Shown piece after piece: positions 7,005-15,589 of a stretch of DNA of 54,533 bases; within the stretch, counting starts at the first letter, position 1, and the number at the start of each line of letters is the position of its first letter. Source of the stretch: Streptomyces populi (GTDB lineage Bacteria; Actinomycetota; Actinomycetes; Streptomycetales; Streptomycetaceae); NCBI RefSeq assembly GCF_002911015.1, contig NZ_KZ626894.1, positions 1 through 54,533 of the forward strand, read 5' to 3'. The notes beneath the pieces are model-generated. The model was not told where the DNA came from. It saw nothing but the letters and a program-made list of their open reading frames with translations, and searched no databases. The position numbers were made by a program, and so were the translations under genes.

Positions 7005-8984
7005 CTACGCGGCCCCCGGCCCGTCGTCTTCCGTCCGCACGCCGTCCGCCGGGCCCGAGGCGATCGGCCGCGTCCGGATCACCATGTATCCCTCTCCGTC
7101 CCGGGGCGGCCGTGTCCAGGAGCGGGTGGTGAACGTGTGCAGCCGCCCGCGCAGGATCGCGTGACGCGGCAGTCCGACGCCGAACTCCCCGGCCACCGCT
7201 TCGAGCAGCGGCCGTTCCGCCTCGGCGCCGCGCCAGGGGCCGACGAAGAACCGGTCCGGGTCCAGCGCCTCCGGTATCTCCCCGCTCCGCCGGACCTCTC
7301 CGTCCTCGTAGGTGAACGCGTACTGCTCGACCCCGTTCCGCGCCACCGAGAGGTGGAAGAACGGCTCACCGCGCCGCGTCCTCAGACCGCACCACACCAC
7401 GACCGCCCGGGTGCCCGCGCCGGCGCTCGCGGCGGGGGAGACGAACCGCTGCCGACCGAACGGGGCGGCATCACCGTCGAAGGCGAAGCTCCAACCACCG
7501 CCGGCCCGGCCGACCGCCATGAGGGCCCGGTCGTCGTAGGAGGAGAACTCCCCCTCGCCGCCCAGCGATCTGCGGCGCGCCTCCTGGGAGGTCGACGGCT
7601 CGTCCAGCCCCGTGCCGCCCCCGTTCCCGGCCCCGGTGCCGTCCTCCTCGTCCGAGAGGCGTTCCGGCAACTCCTGCGGCTCCACCCCCTCCACCAGGAC
7701 GAACCGGTAGGACGTGGGGCCGTTGCCCGGGTCCGGCACCGCGAGCCACGCCAGGCCGTCCGGGTCGAGCCCCGGCGTCGGAACCGGCGGCTCGCCGGTC
7801 TGCCCGCCCCTCGGCGTGGACAGCAGCTCCCGGCCCCGCTCCGGGGTCAGCAGCGGCCCGAGCAGGGGGTCGGCCACCCATCCCAGGGGCACCAGGTGGT
7901 CCGGTCCGAGTGGTTCCCACAGCGGCACGGCGTCCACCAGCGTCCGCCACGCCCCGTCGCCGTCTCCCCACCGCGCCAGCTCCCGCGCCCGCTCGACCGC
8001 CTCTCCGAACCGTCCGGCCGGCGCGTACCGGTAGGTGCCGCTCCTCACCTGATCCAGCGTCGCGTAGGCCAGGGACTCCAGATCGTCGTCGGCGCCCCGC
8101 AGGTGGAACTTCAGCGTGGAGTCGTCCCGGTACGAGTGCGCCGCGTGTTCGGCGACCAGCGATGGCAGCAGTTCGGGCGCGTACAGCGGATCCGTCACCA
8201 GTTCCTCGAAGTACACCATGTAGGTCTTCCCGAGCAGGCGCCGTATCTGGTCGCGCAGCCCGGCGGCCCGTGGCCTGCCGTACTCCTTGGCCTCGTCCAG
8301 CAGTGCCGCGGCCCGCTCCCAGCCGCCGCGCAGCGCCTCCAGCCGGGCCTCCTCCATCCGGGAGTCCTGCTCACGTGTCGTGTCGTTGACGAACGCCGGC
8401 TCGCCCTCGCCCCGGCGCGCCCGCAGGCGGTGGAACTCCCGGTGCATCTCCCGCATGAACTCCAGGAAGTTCGCGTGCCGCTCGGGCGGCGCGGCCCGCC
8501 AGCCCGCCCAGGTGTACACGGCCCACTCGCCGTTCTCGTCCACGTCCTCGGGATCCATGAGGACGTAGACGGCGTCCGACTCCACGTCGAGCTGGAGTCC
8601 GCGCCGCCAGATCTCCACCTCTTGCAGTTCCTCGGGACCGGCGTCCTCGTCCAGGTACTCCTCGAACTCGTCGGCGAGGCCCGACTCGTCGTCGTGCCAC
8701 CTCGCCTCCTGCGTCCCCGCCAGCAGCCACACGAATCCGCCCGCGTGCCGCCACCCGTCGCTGACCTTCAGGAACTCCCGGTACGACGGGGGCATCCGGC
8801 GGCCCAGACGTTCCTCCATGGCGGCGATCCGCTCCTCGGACGCGGGCGGGAACCCCAGCCACCGGGCCTGCCGGGCGCTCTCGTCGTCCTCGCCCCGCGT
8901 GTCGTCGCCGGACAGGGAATCCGCCCACTCCCCGCTCCACTCGAGCAGGAAGGGACGCCAGTCGAATGCCGTGGATTCGCTCAT
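7005..8984 (-). CDS. SMI1/KNR4 (SUKH) domain protein with ~450-residue uncharacterised C-terminal part
   Basis: 659 residues from ATG (MSESTAFDW). Residues about 42-175 match the SUKH-1 pattern: a short acidic start, WLGFPPASEERIAAMEERLGRRMPPSYREFLKVSDGW, and an acidic strand ending YVLMDPEDVDENGEWAVYTWAGW. The remaining ~450 residues are acidic and Trp-rich, have no signal peptide or membrane helix, and are not recognised. SUKH domains are best known as immunity proteins against contact-dependent or polymorphic toxins, but many stand-alone Streptomyces copies have no known partner and no toxin gene is adjacent here. It is divergent from lcp; the start has only a weak ribosome site. Confidence 0.8.
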   Translation of the reverse strand: MSESTAFDWRPFLLEWSGEWADSLSGDDTRGEDDESARQARWLGFPPASEERIAAMEERLGRRMPPSYREFLKVSDGWRHAGGFVWLLAGTQEARWHDDESGLADEFEEYLDEDAGPEELQEVEIWRRGLQLDVESDAVYVLMDPEDVDENGEWAVYTWAGWRAAPPERHANFLEFMREMHREFHRLRARRGEGEPAFVNDTTREQDSRMEEARLEALRGGWERAAALLDEAKEYGRPRAAGLRDQIRRLLGKTYMVYFEELVTDPLYAPELLPSLVAEHAAHSYRDDSTLKFHLRGADDDLESLAYATLDQVRSGTYRYAPAGRFGEAVERARELARWGDGDGAWRTLVDAVPLWEPLGPDHLVPLGWVADPLLGPLLTPERGRELLSTPRGGQTGEPPVPTPGLDPDGLAWLAVPDPGNGPTSYRFVLVEGVEPQELPERLSDEEDGTGAGNGGGTGLDEPSTSQEARRRSLGGEGEFSSYDDRALMAVGRAGGGWSFAFDGDAAPFGRQRFVSPAASAGAGTRAVVVWCGLRTRRGEPFFHLSVARNGVEQYAFTYEDGEVRRSGEIPEALDPDRFFVGPWRGAEAERPLLEAVAGEFGVGLPRHAILRGRLHTFTTRSWTRPPRDGEGYMVIRTRPIASGPADGVRTEDDGPGAA

Positions 8985-9109
8985 GGACACGATGCTGCCA
9001 CCCGCCACCGACAACGCCCCGCCGCCACCATTGCCCACGGCGGCACACCTCGCTATGTTAATCGAAAATCACATCTGTGCGACATGGATCACCATGCGTA
9101 CGTCGTACA

Positions 9110-9119
9110 ACTTGCAAGT
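9110..9119. promoter_or_regulatory. Palindrome ACTTGCAAGT upstream of lcp
   Basis: A perfect 10-bp palindrome 51-60 bases before the lcp start in the 185-bp divergent region shared with the SUKH gene. The region is AT-rich compared with its flanks. The position suits an operator for one of the TetR proteins nearby, but no second copy was found. Confidence 0.35.
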
Positions 9120-9169
9120 CCACGAAGGCACTTGGAACTATCCATCCCTTCAGGGAAGCAGGTAAGTCA

Positions 9170-10369
9170 ATGGATAACCTCAGCAGGCGGAAGGCCCTGT
9201 CGCTCGGTGTCGCACTCGGCCTCGCGGGCGCGACGATCCCCGCCCGGGCGTGGGCGTCGACGGGCTCGGCGACCGGGGCCGCCGCGGGCACCGGTCCGGA
9301 GTGGATCTGGGACGCCGCGGCGGACCCTCTGATGGCTTCGATGCTCGACGGCGGACACGTGCCGGCGATCAACTCGGCGTGGGCGTCCTGGGTGAACAAC
9401 AACGACCCCCTGCCCGGCGGGGTGCCGGCCGAATTCGCCGCGTACCTCCGGCAGGTCAACGTGCTGCCCACCTGGGCCGACCCCGTCAAGCTGGCCCGGG
9501 CCGCCGACTTCAACCGGCGCAGGGACACGTACCTCTTCATGCTGTACGGCCTCGGCAGCGGAATCATGAGCACCGTGATCCCGCGCGAGGCGAGGAGCGT
9601 CTACTGGTCCGCGGGCGGCGCCAACATGCAGGACCGCGCGGCCAAGACGTTCACGTTCGGCTACGACCTGTCCCAGCTGGGAGCGTTCGAGCCGACGGGA
9701 CAGTTCGTCGTCACCGCCAACAAGACCCGCGTGGTGCACGCGGCGGTGCGCCACCTGCTGCCGCAGTCGCCGCACTGGAAGGCGGTCACCGACGAGACCA
9801 CCCCGATCAGCGCCGCCGACATCCTGGTCACCTTCCACAGCCTGGGCACCTATGTGCACCGGAAGCTGCTCGACTGGAAGATCCCGTTCCCGTCCGCGGA
9901 CCAGGAGGCGTTCCTGCACTCGTGGCAGGTCGCCGTCCATCTGCTCGGCGTGCCGGACGAGCACATCCCCCAGACCTGGGCGGCCGCCGAGCAGCAGTCG
10001 GCGCAGGTGCTCACCCCGATCCTCACCCCGACCACCGAGGGCATCGCACTGGCCGAGGACCTGCTCGGCCTGACCGCACAGGTCGACCTCGGCGTCACGC
10101 GCGGGTTCCTGAACGAGTTCGTGCGCTACGTCCTCAGCGACGAGGTCGGCAACTGGCTGGGACTGACCCGCGACTACGCGTCGGCGGCCCTGATCCGTAC
10201 CGCGTGGCCGGCGTACATCCTGTTCCGGGAGGGGCTGTCGCCCGTCATGCCCGGCACCTTCTACGTGTTCGACCAGTTCATCCGCGCCCTGGCGATGCTG
10301 TTCCTCAACAAGGGGTCGTCCGGGACCACCACCCCCATCACGATCCCCACCGCGAACAGGGCGGCCTGA
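9170..10369 (+). CDS. lcp: Latex clearing protein (rubber oxygenase, DUF2236 b-type cytochrome), TAT-exported
   Basis: 399 residues. The ATG just after AGGTAAGTCA is chosen because it begins the twin-arginine signal (SRRKALSLG, hydrophobic core, ARAWAS). Lcp uses O2 and a b-type haem to cleave the double bonds of cis-1,4-polyisoprene outside the cell, giving oligomers with aldehyde and ketone ends. Compared with Lcp of Streptomyces sp. K30 from memory, a constant offset of eight places all key residues: Glu140 (catalytic base), Arg156, Lys159 and Thr160 in RAAKT, and the haem ligand His190 in TRVVHAAVRHLL. Length is close to the 407 residues of K30. The nearby TetR, alcohol/aldehyde dehydrogenase and acyl-CoA genes fit downstream use of the aldehyde products (inference). 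Confidence 0.92.
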   Translation: MDNLSRRKALSLGVALGLAGATIPARAWASTGSATGAAAGTGPEWIWDAAADPLMASMLDGGHVPAINSAWASWVNNNDPLPGGVPAEFAAYLRQVNVLPTWADPVKLARAADFNRRRDTYLFMLYGLGSGIMSTVIPREARSVYWSAGGANMQDRAAKTFTFGYDLSQLGAFEPTGQFVVTANKTRVVHAAVRHLLPQSPHWKAVTDETTPISAADILVTFHSLGTYVHRKLLDWKIPFPSADQEAFLHSWQVAVHLLGVPDEHIPQTWAAAEQQSAQVLTPILTPTTEGIALAEDLLGLTAQVDLGVTRGFLNEFVRYVLSDEVGNWLGLTRDYASAALIRTAWPAYILFREGLSPVMPGTFYVFDQFIRALAMLFLNKGSSGTTTPITIPTANRAA

Positions 10370-10386
10370 GCGGTTCGGTCCGGCCC

Positions 10387-10436
10387 CCGCCTGTGCCCGC
10401 CCCGACGGCGGACGGCCGAGGGGCGGCCACAGGCGG
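10387..10436. terminator. Hairpin between lcp and convergent TetR gene
   Basis: The 17-base arms 10387-10403 and 10420-10436 pair with a single mismatch around a 16-base loop. It starts 17 bases after the lcp stop and 55 bases before the end of the converging regulator, so it probably serves both. Confidence 0.65.
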
Positions 10437-10490
10437 CCGTACGACGTGAATTCCGGCGCCCCTTCGACCGGTTCGCGCGCCGGGAGCCGC

Positions 10491-11669
10491 TCAGAGACCC
10501 AGCGCGCCCACGACCAGGGCGGTGACGGCCTCACGACGGCCGGGGCTGTCCCGCCACCGCAGTCTGCGTCCCGCCTCGACCACCACGCCGAACCCCGCGT
10601 GCACCAGCACCCGGGCCTGGCGCGGGTCCAGTTCCGGACGGGCCAGCCGCAACTGCTGCTCCCAGACGGCGATGTGTTCCCGCTGCGCGAGGACCAGCGG
10701 CCGCCGCAGACCGGCCGGCAGACCGGCGACCTCGGCCTCGGCGACGCTGTTGAGCTCCGTGCACTCGAAGCTGTAGGCCACGTACGTCGCCGCCAGCGCG
10801 ACCACGGCCTCGTGCGGGCCGGTCACCTCGCGCAGACTCTGTTCCACCCCCTGGGCCAGCAGTCCCGCCGCCTGGAGGCACGCGGCCGCCAGGATGTCGA
10901 TCTTGCCGGGGTAGTGGCGGTAGAGCGCGGACGGGGTCAGCCCCACCGCCTCCGCGATCTGCCCGTTCGTGACGTTGGCGAATCCGTCCCGGGCGAACAG
11001 CGGGACGGAGGCCGCGAGGATCTCCGCGCGTCGCGTGCGCGGCACCGGCCGGGCGGGCAGTTCGACGGGGTGCGCGCCCGGCGGGCCCGCCGCCGGATCC
11101 GTCGCGGCCACGCGCAGCGCGGACGCCAGCAGCAGTTCCTCGGCCCGGCGCCCGGCGATGGAGGTGTGGTGCATCGTGATGGACCCGATCGCGCCGAGGG
11201 CGGCCATGGCCCGCAGGCGTCCGTCGGACAGCGGGTGTTCCCGCTGCACCGCCTCGTCGACCCGCTCGACGAGGCGGCCGAACTTCACCGCGAGACTCCG
11301 GCGGTCCTCGCGCTCGAGGTACCGGGCCTCCCACCGGTACACACCGCCCGACGCGCGATGAGCGACGGTGATCCGGGTGACGGCGGTCAGCACGTCCGTC
11401 AAGGACGCCCCGGAAGACACCTCGTCGAGCGCGGCGACCAGTCCGTCCACCATGACGTGGGCGCACTCGGCGAACAGCGCGTACTTGTTCGGGAAGTGCC
11501 GGTACAGAGCCGCCGCGGTGATGCCCACACCGGCGGCGACCTCCTCCATGGACGCGTTGTGGTAGCCGCGTTGGCTGAAGACCCGTCCGGCCGCGTCGAT
11601 GATGAGCTGCTTGCGGTTGCGGGGCCGGGTCGCCGCGGCCGGACGGGCGGACGGGGAGGCGGGAGCCAT
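10491..11669 (-). CDS. Double TetR-type regulator (two HTH domains in one polypeptide)
   Basis: 392 residues, about twice the normal TetR length. One TetR DNA-binding domain lies at about 17-63 (IIDAAGRVFSQRGYHNASMEEVAAGVGITAAALYRHFPNK in outline). A second lies at about 211-257 (EILAASVPLFARDGFANVTNGQIAEAVGLTPSALYRHYPGK in outline). Each is followed by its own all-helical ligand/dimer region. A single chain therefore carries what a TetR homodimer normally provides, possibly giving asymmetric operator recognition. It is transcribed toward lcp and lies 129 bases downstream of the alcohol dehydrogenase. It may regulate lcp, as TetR proteins do near lcp genes in other actinomycetes, or the dehydrogenase operon; the sequence does not decide. 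Confidence 0.88.
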   Translation of the reverse strand: MAPASPSARPAAATRPRNRKQLIIDAAGRVFSQRGYHNASMEEVAAGVGITAAALYRHFPNKYALFAECAHVMVDGLVAALDEVSSGASLTDVLTAVTRITVAHRASGGVYRWEARYLEREDRRSLAVKFGRLVERVDEAVQREHPLSDGRLRAMAALGAIGSITMHHTSIAGRRAEELLLASALRVAATDPAAGPPGAHPVELPARPVPRTRRAEILAASVPLFARDGFANVTNGQIAEAVGLTPSALYRHYPGKIDILAAACLQAAGLLAQGVEQSLREVTGPHEAVVALAATYVAYSFECTELNSVAEAEVAGLPAGLRRPLVLAQREHIAVWEQQLRLARPELDPRQARVLVHAGFGVVVEAGRRLRWRDSPGRREAVTALVVGALGL

Positions 11670-11798
11670 GCGGATCAGTCAATCACACGCCGTCGAGAGG
11701 CCCCGCTCCCTCGGCGCAGGCCGCACGGCCGCGACCTCGGGATCACTTCCCCGGTGACGCGCCGGCCCACGAGGGCAACGGCTCGTGCCGGCGACCGG

Positions 11799-12890
11799 TC
11801 AGGCGAAGGTGAGGACCGGCTTGACCACGGTGCCGTCCCGCACGGCGGTCACGGCCGCGCCGATGTCCTCGAACGGGAACGTGGTGACCAGCCGGTCGAG
11901 CGGGAAGAGGCCGCGTTCGTACAGACCCACCAGCTCGGGGACGAAGCGGCCGGGGTCGGAGTCCCCCTCGATCACCCCGTGGACACGGACGCCCTTGGCG
12001 AGCAGCCCCATGACGTCGAACGTCACCTCACCCCCGAGGCCGACCAGGGCGAGTTCGCCGCGCGGCCGCAGTGCGCCGACGGCCCGGCGGACCGTCTCCG
12101 GACGGCCGGTGGTCTCGACGACGTGGTGGGCGCCACCGCCGGTGAGGTCGCGCAGTGCCGCCGGCAGACCGTCCCCGGGGGCCAGGGCCGCCTTCGCGCC
12201 GAGTTCGACGGCCAGCCTGCGGCGGGAGGCGACCGGGTCGACGGCCACCACCGGGTCGCAGCCCGCCGCCACCGCGGCCATCAGCGCGCTCAGACCGACC
12301 CCGCCCGCGCCCAGGACGACCAGCGAGGAACCCGGTTTCGGGCGCAGCCGGTTGAGCACGGTGCCCGCGCCGGTCTGGCCGCCGCAGCCCAGTGGCGCGG
12401 CGACCGTGTCCGGCAGGCCGGAGGGCACCTTGACCACACCGCGTTCGTGGACGACGGCGTGCGTGGCGAAGCTGGACTGGCCGAAGAAGCCGGCGTGCAG
12501 CGGTGCGCCGCCGAGCGAGAGCGGAGTGCTGCCGTCGTCGCGGCCACCGGAGAGGTTCCGGGTCCGCGCGGCGTGGCAGTAGGCCGGGTGGCCCGCCGCG
12601 CACTGCTCGCAGGCGCCGCAGCTGGCGAAGGTGAGGCAGACGTGGTCCCCCGGCGCGAGGCCGGTCACCTCCGCGCCCACCGCCTCGACCCGGCCGGCGC
12701 CTTCGTGGCCGAAGACCATCGGGGTGAGCCGCCGGGGCCAGGTGTCCCGCATCGCCAGATCGGTGTGGCAGATGCCGGCCGCGGTCATCCTCACCAGCAC
12801 CTCGTACGGCCGCGGTTCCTCGAGGTCCGCCTCCCGGACGGTGAACGGGGCGCCCGGCGCCTCGACGACCGCGGCGCGGACGCGCCTCAC
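11799..12890 (-). CDS. Zinc-dependent medium-chain alcohol dehydrogenase
   Basis: 363 residues from a GTG that overlaps the stop of the upstream gene (GTGA). Catalytic zinc ligands are visible at Cys41 (GICHTD) and His62 (GHEGAG). The structural zinc set is Cys91/94/97/105 (CGACEQC...C). The Rossmann GAGGVG is near 170. The sequence resembles NAD-dependent aryl/allylic alcohol dehydrogenases of the XylB and geraniol dehydrogenase type, which interconvert alcohol and aldehyde. The operon order (TetR, GXWXG protein, then this enzyme) and the neighbouring lcp suggest a role with hydrophobic alcohols or aldehydes. The substrate is not determined. Confidence 0.88.
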   Translation of the reverse strand: MRRVRAAVVEAPGAPFTVREADLEEPRPYEVLVRMTAAGICHTDLAMRDTWPRRLTPMVFGHEGAGRVEAVGAEVTGLAPGDHVCLTFASCGACEQCAAGHPAYCHAARTRNLSGGRDDGSTPLSLGGAPLHAGFFGQSSFATHAVVHERGVVKVPSGLPDTVAAPLGCGGQTGAGTVLNRLRPKPGSSLVVLGAGGVGLSALMAAVAAGCDPVVAVDPVASRRRLAVELGAKAALAPGDGLPAALRDLTGGGAHHVVETTGRPETVRRAVGALRPRGELALVGLGGEVTFDVMGLLAKGVRVHGVIEGDSDPGRFVPELVGLYERGLFPLDRLVTTFPFEDIGAAVTAVRDGTVVKPVLTFA

Positions 12891-13399
12891 GGTCCCTCTC
12901 CGGCATCCGGGCCCCCGTCCGGGGTCCCGGTGACGCGATCGAGGAAGAAGTAGAAGAAGGGCCCCTCGGAGGGGACCCCCTTGGCGTTCATGATCCCCAT
13001 CAGCGTGGTGCCGTCCACCCGCTTGAAGTGGTCGAAAACGGGCTGTCCGTCGTAGACCATGGTGGCCGTCGCCTCGCCGCGGAACTCGACGGTCCACAGG
13101 CTGGCCTCGCCCTTGCCGAGTTCGCGGTTCGAGTACAGCGCGCCCGTGGTGGCGTCACGGCAGATCAGCGGTTTGGCGTCGTGCACGGAGGCGAACGTCT
13201 TGCCGTACCAGCAGGCCTTCTCCAGAGCGCCGTCGAGCGGATGGCCGGTGCGGAACTCGCCGCCCTTCCACTCGCCGAGTATCTCCTCGGGGCGGACGGT
13301 GGCCAACGCTGCCCAGATCCGGTCGAGTTCGTCGGGGTCGACCGGGCCGTCCTGCTCCCGGAGTTCCTTGAAGCGGGCGCCGGCTTCGAGCGGGTCCAT
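12887..13399 (-). CDS. GXWXG / DUF4334 domain protein
   Basis: 170 residues. The N-terminal half carries the name-giving motif as GEWKGG at 42-47, followed by FRTGHPLDG and KACWYGKTF. The C-terminal half (VEFRGEATATMVYDGQPVFDHFKRVDGTTLMGIMNAKG) matches DUF4334. The two domains usually occur together. The function is unknown, though such proteins often sit with alcohol dehydrogenases and acyl-CoA genes of lipid or terpene catabolism, as here. A small soluble lipocalin-like fold has been suggested for GXWXG. It lies 37 bases after a TetR gene and its stop overlaps the start of the dehydrogenase, so the three are one operon. Confidence 0.85.
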   Translation of the reverse strand: MDPLEAGARFKELREQDGPVDPDELDRIWAALATVRPEEILGEWKGGEFRTGHPLDGALEKACWYGKTFASVHDAKPLICRDATTGALYSNRELGKGEASLWTVEFRGEATATMVYDGQPVFDHFKRVDGTTLMGIMNAKGVPSEGPFFYFFLDRVTGTPDGGPDAGEGP

Positions 13400-13436
13400 G
13401 CGGGGTTTCCCTTCGTCGGGACGGTGTCCTGGCGCG

Positions 13437-14159
13437 TCACCCGGAGGTGCGCCGAGCGGAACCCCGGGGGGCGGAGGTCCGTACGGGGGAGGAGCGCCGT
13501 GGGAACGGGAACGGAAGGCCGCCGGTGACCGCGCCGGGATGGCCCACGGTGCCGAGGCTCAGCAGCACATGGCGTTCGGCGACCTCCTCCGCGGTGAGCG
13601 GGCCGTCCTCGCGGAACCAGTTGGCGACCCCCTGGCACATGACGAGCACCGAACGCACCGCGTCGGCCGGGATCGGCGTGGCGAACACGTCCTGGGCGCG
13701 GCCCGCCTCGACCGTGTCCAGCAGCATGTGCTCGAGATAGTCGCGCAGGGCGACGTAGCGCGCCCGGTTCTGAGGCTCCAGGCTGCGGATCTCCGTGTCC
13801 AGGAAGGCCAGTTGCCGGCGGTGCGCCATGGAGAGCACGATCGACTCGATCATGCCGCAGAACCGTGCCAGCGGATCGTCCCCGGCCTCCCCGGCGGCGG
13901 CCCGGCAGCGGTCCAGGACGTCCTTGATGGACGTCTCCAGCAGCGTGGCCAGCAGGGCCTGCTTGTTCTCGTAGTGGTAGTACAACGCGGGCACGGTGAC
14001 ACCGACCCGGCCGGCGATGTCCCGGACCGAAGTGCCGTGGTAGCCGTGCTCGTTGAAGGCCTCCATGGCGTGCACCAGGATCGGGTGCAGGTCGAGCGGT
14101 CCGTAGGAGCGCCAGTGCTCCGCCGGGGGCGTGGTGTCCTGGCTCGGCGCGGTGTTCAA
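13437..14159 (-). CDS. TetR-family repressor (KstR2-like C-terminal domain)
   Basis: 240 residues. The HTH lies at about 28-75 (HAMEAFNEHGYHGTSVRDIAGRVGVTVPALYYHYENKQ in outline), with a helical effector domain of the type common in actinobacterial regulators of fatty-acid and sterol degradation. The last ~30 residues are a basic, disordered tail (FPRRSSPVRTSAPRG). It is the first gene of the leftward operon with the GXWXG protein and alcohol dehydrogenase, and is divergent from the LLM oxidoreductase/acyl-CoA synthetase genes. An imperfect palindrome lies on the likely rightward promoter. The simplest model is a CoA-thioester-responsive repressor of both directions; this is inference. Confidence 0.85.
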   Translation of the reverse strand: MNTAPSQDTTPPAEHWRSYGPLDLHPILVHAMEAFNEHGYHGTSVRDIAGRVGVTVPALYYHYENKQALLATLLETSIKDVLDRCRAAAGEAGDDPLARFCGMIESIVLSMAHRRQLAFLDTEIRSLEPQNRARYVALRDYLEHMLLDTVEAGRAQDVFATPIPADAVRSVLVMCQGVANWFREDGPLTAEEVAERHVLLSLGTVGHPGAVTGGLPFPFPRRSSPVRTSAPRGSARRTSG

Positions 14160-14323
14160 CGACCCTCCTCGGGACGGGCGGCGATCGGCGACATCGTACG
14201 GCCGTGGCTTCCGGACGTCTCCTCCCGGTCACTTATCGACCGCTCAGGGAGACGGGCATCCGGCGTCCGGCCTGATGTCACTTCCCCGATATGGATTCAC
14301 AAAAACTGCCGCTGCACGCGGAG

Positions 14324-14352
14324 TTGACCGTACGGCGTCGCGCTCCTACGTT
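14324..14352 (+). promoter_or_regulatory. Sigma-70-like promoter TTGACC-N17-TACGTT
   Basis: The -35 TTGACC (14324-14329) and the -10-like TACGTT (14347-14352) are exactly 17 bases apart and read toward the leader ORF and LLM oxidoreductase. The spacing and -35 are good; the -10 is weak. Confidence 0.5.
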
Positions 14353-14354
14353 CT

Positions 14355-14372
14355 TAGCGAACGCTCGGTAAG
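14355..14372. promoter_or_regulatory. TetR operator candidate over the transcription start
   Basis: The core CGAACGCTCG (14358-14367) is an imperfect palindrome (8 of 10 symmetric) flanked by TAG and GTAAG. It follows the -10 box directly, so bound protein would block initiation. Comparable CGxxCG-type half-sites occur in operators of TetR proteins for acyl-CoA genes. The adjacent divergent TetR is the obvious candidate. Confidence 0.45.
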
Positions 14373-14419
14373 TCTCCGGTCGACGGCGGTGAGCACGTCC
14401 CGCGCCGAGAAAGGAACCC

Positions 14420-14521
14420 ATGAGCCAGCACTCCACCTGCCTTCCGTGCCCCGACGGGGCGGGCCCGCCGGCCGCGGCCCTTCGCCAGGACGTGCCCGGC
14501 CCGGCGAAGGGCCGCCGCTGA
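14420..14521 (+). CDS. 33-residue leader ORF coupled to the LLM oxidoreductase
   Basis: ATG with a strong ribosome site (GAAAGGAACCC) begins a 33-codon frame (MSQHSTCLPCPDG...) that ends in TGATG, sharing one base with the next gene's start. The downstream gene itself lacks a clear ribosome site, so its translation probably depends on this leader. The peptide has a CxxC (CLPC) but no recognised family. It may be only a coupling device, or an alternative N-terminal extension if a frameshift is present. Confidence 0.45.
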   Translation: MSQHSTCLPCPDGAGPPAAALRQDVPGPAKGRR

Positions 14522-15546
14522 TGGAACTGTCCTCCCCGCTGACGTACGCCGGCGATCCGCGGGCCGCGGCGGACCGGGCCGCCGCCCTGGAGTCCGCGGG
14601 CCTCGACGCCGTCTGGGTGTCCGAGGCCTACGGCTTCGACTCCCCGACGGTCATGGGATACCTCGCCGCGAGGACCGAGCGGATGCGGATCGGCTCGGCG
14701 ATCCTCAACGTCTACTCGCGCACCCCCGCGCTGATCGCCCAGACCGCGGCCGGACTCGACGCCCTCAGCGGCGGACGCGCCCTCCTCGGCGTCGGCGCCT
14801 CCGGACCCCAGGTCGTCGAGGGCTGGCACGGCCGCCGCTTCGACCGCCCGCTGGGCCGCACCCGTGAGGTGATCGAGCTGTCCCGGCGGATCTGGCGGCG
14901 CGAGGTGATCGAGCACCGCGGCATCACCGACCTGCCCCTGCCGCCGGAGAAGGGCGGCACCCTCGGCAAACCGCTGAAGCTGCTGAACCACCCGGTCCGC
15001 GACACCATCCCGGTCTACCTCGCGGCACTGGGCCCGGCCAACGTCCGGCTGGCCGCCGAGATCGCCGACGGATGGCTGCCGTTCCTCTACGTCCCCGAGC
15101 GCGCCGCCGAGGTCTGGGGCCGCTCCCTGGCCGAGGGCCGTGCCGCGCGGGACCCCGCGCTCGGCCCGCTCTCGGTCGTGGCGGGCGGACCGCTGGCCAT
15201 CGGCGACGACGCCGAGGCCGTCCGTGACCTGATGCGCCCCACGGTCGCCCTCTACGTCGGCGGCATGGGCGCGCCCGGCCGCAACTTCTACCACGACCTG
15301 GTCTGTTCCTACGGCTACGAGTCCGCCGCGGCCGCCGTCCAGGAGCACTACCTCGCGGGCCGCAGGAAGGACGCGGAGGCCGCCGTACCGGCCGAACTGC
15401 TGGAGCGCCTGTGCCTGGCCGGTCCCGAGGGCTACGTCCGCGACCGGGTCGAGGTCTTCCGCGAGGCGGGCGTGACCATGCTCGACGTCACCCCCGTCGG
15501 CCCCGATCCGGCCCGGCTGATCGAGCGCGTGAGGAATTGGCTGTGA
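14521..15546 (+). CDS. LLM-class (F420/FMN-dependent) flavin oxidoreductase
   Basis: 341 residues from the ATG that overlaps the leader stop; longer frames upstream would cross the promoter. It has the luciferase-like TIM-barrel pattern: AALESAGLDAVWVSEAYGFDSPTVMGYLAART, IGSAILNVYSRTP, GLDALSGGRALLGVGASGPQVVEGWHG, IPVYLAALGPANVRLAAEIADGWLP. It is closest in feel to mycobacterial F420-dependent Rv3520c-type proteins. These usually transfer hydride to unsaturated or carbonyl substrates. It is followed by a truncated thiolase and an acyl-CoA synthetase in the same direction, and so belongs to the lipid/isoprenoid-type catabolic island. Confidence 0.85.
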   Translation: MELSSPLTYAGDPRAAADRAAALESAGLDAVWVSEAYGFDSPTVMGYLAARTERMRIGSAILNVYSRTPALIAQTAAGLDALSGGRALLGVGASGPQVVEGWHGRRFDRPLGRTREVIELSRRIWRREVIEHRGITDLPLPPEKGGTLGKPLKLLNHPVRDTIPVYLAALGPANVRLAAEIADGWLPFLYVPERAAEVWGRSLAEGRAARDPALGPLSVVAGGPLAIGDDAEAVRDLMRPTVALYVGGMGAPGRNFYHDLVCSYGYESAAAAVQEHYLAGRRKDAEAAVPAELLERLCLAGPEGYVRDRVEVFREAGVTMLDVTPVGPDPARLIERVRNWL

Positions 15547-15589
15547 CCGTTCGCGGCTTCGTCCCGACCCGACACGGAAGGCGTCCGAG

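Noticed and set aside
10446..12953. 835-codon open frame opposite the double TetR and alcohol dehydrogenase genes
   Set aside because: It spans two clearly supported genes and their gap, with a repetitive product; not a gene.
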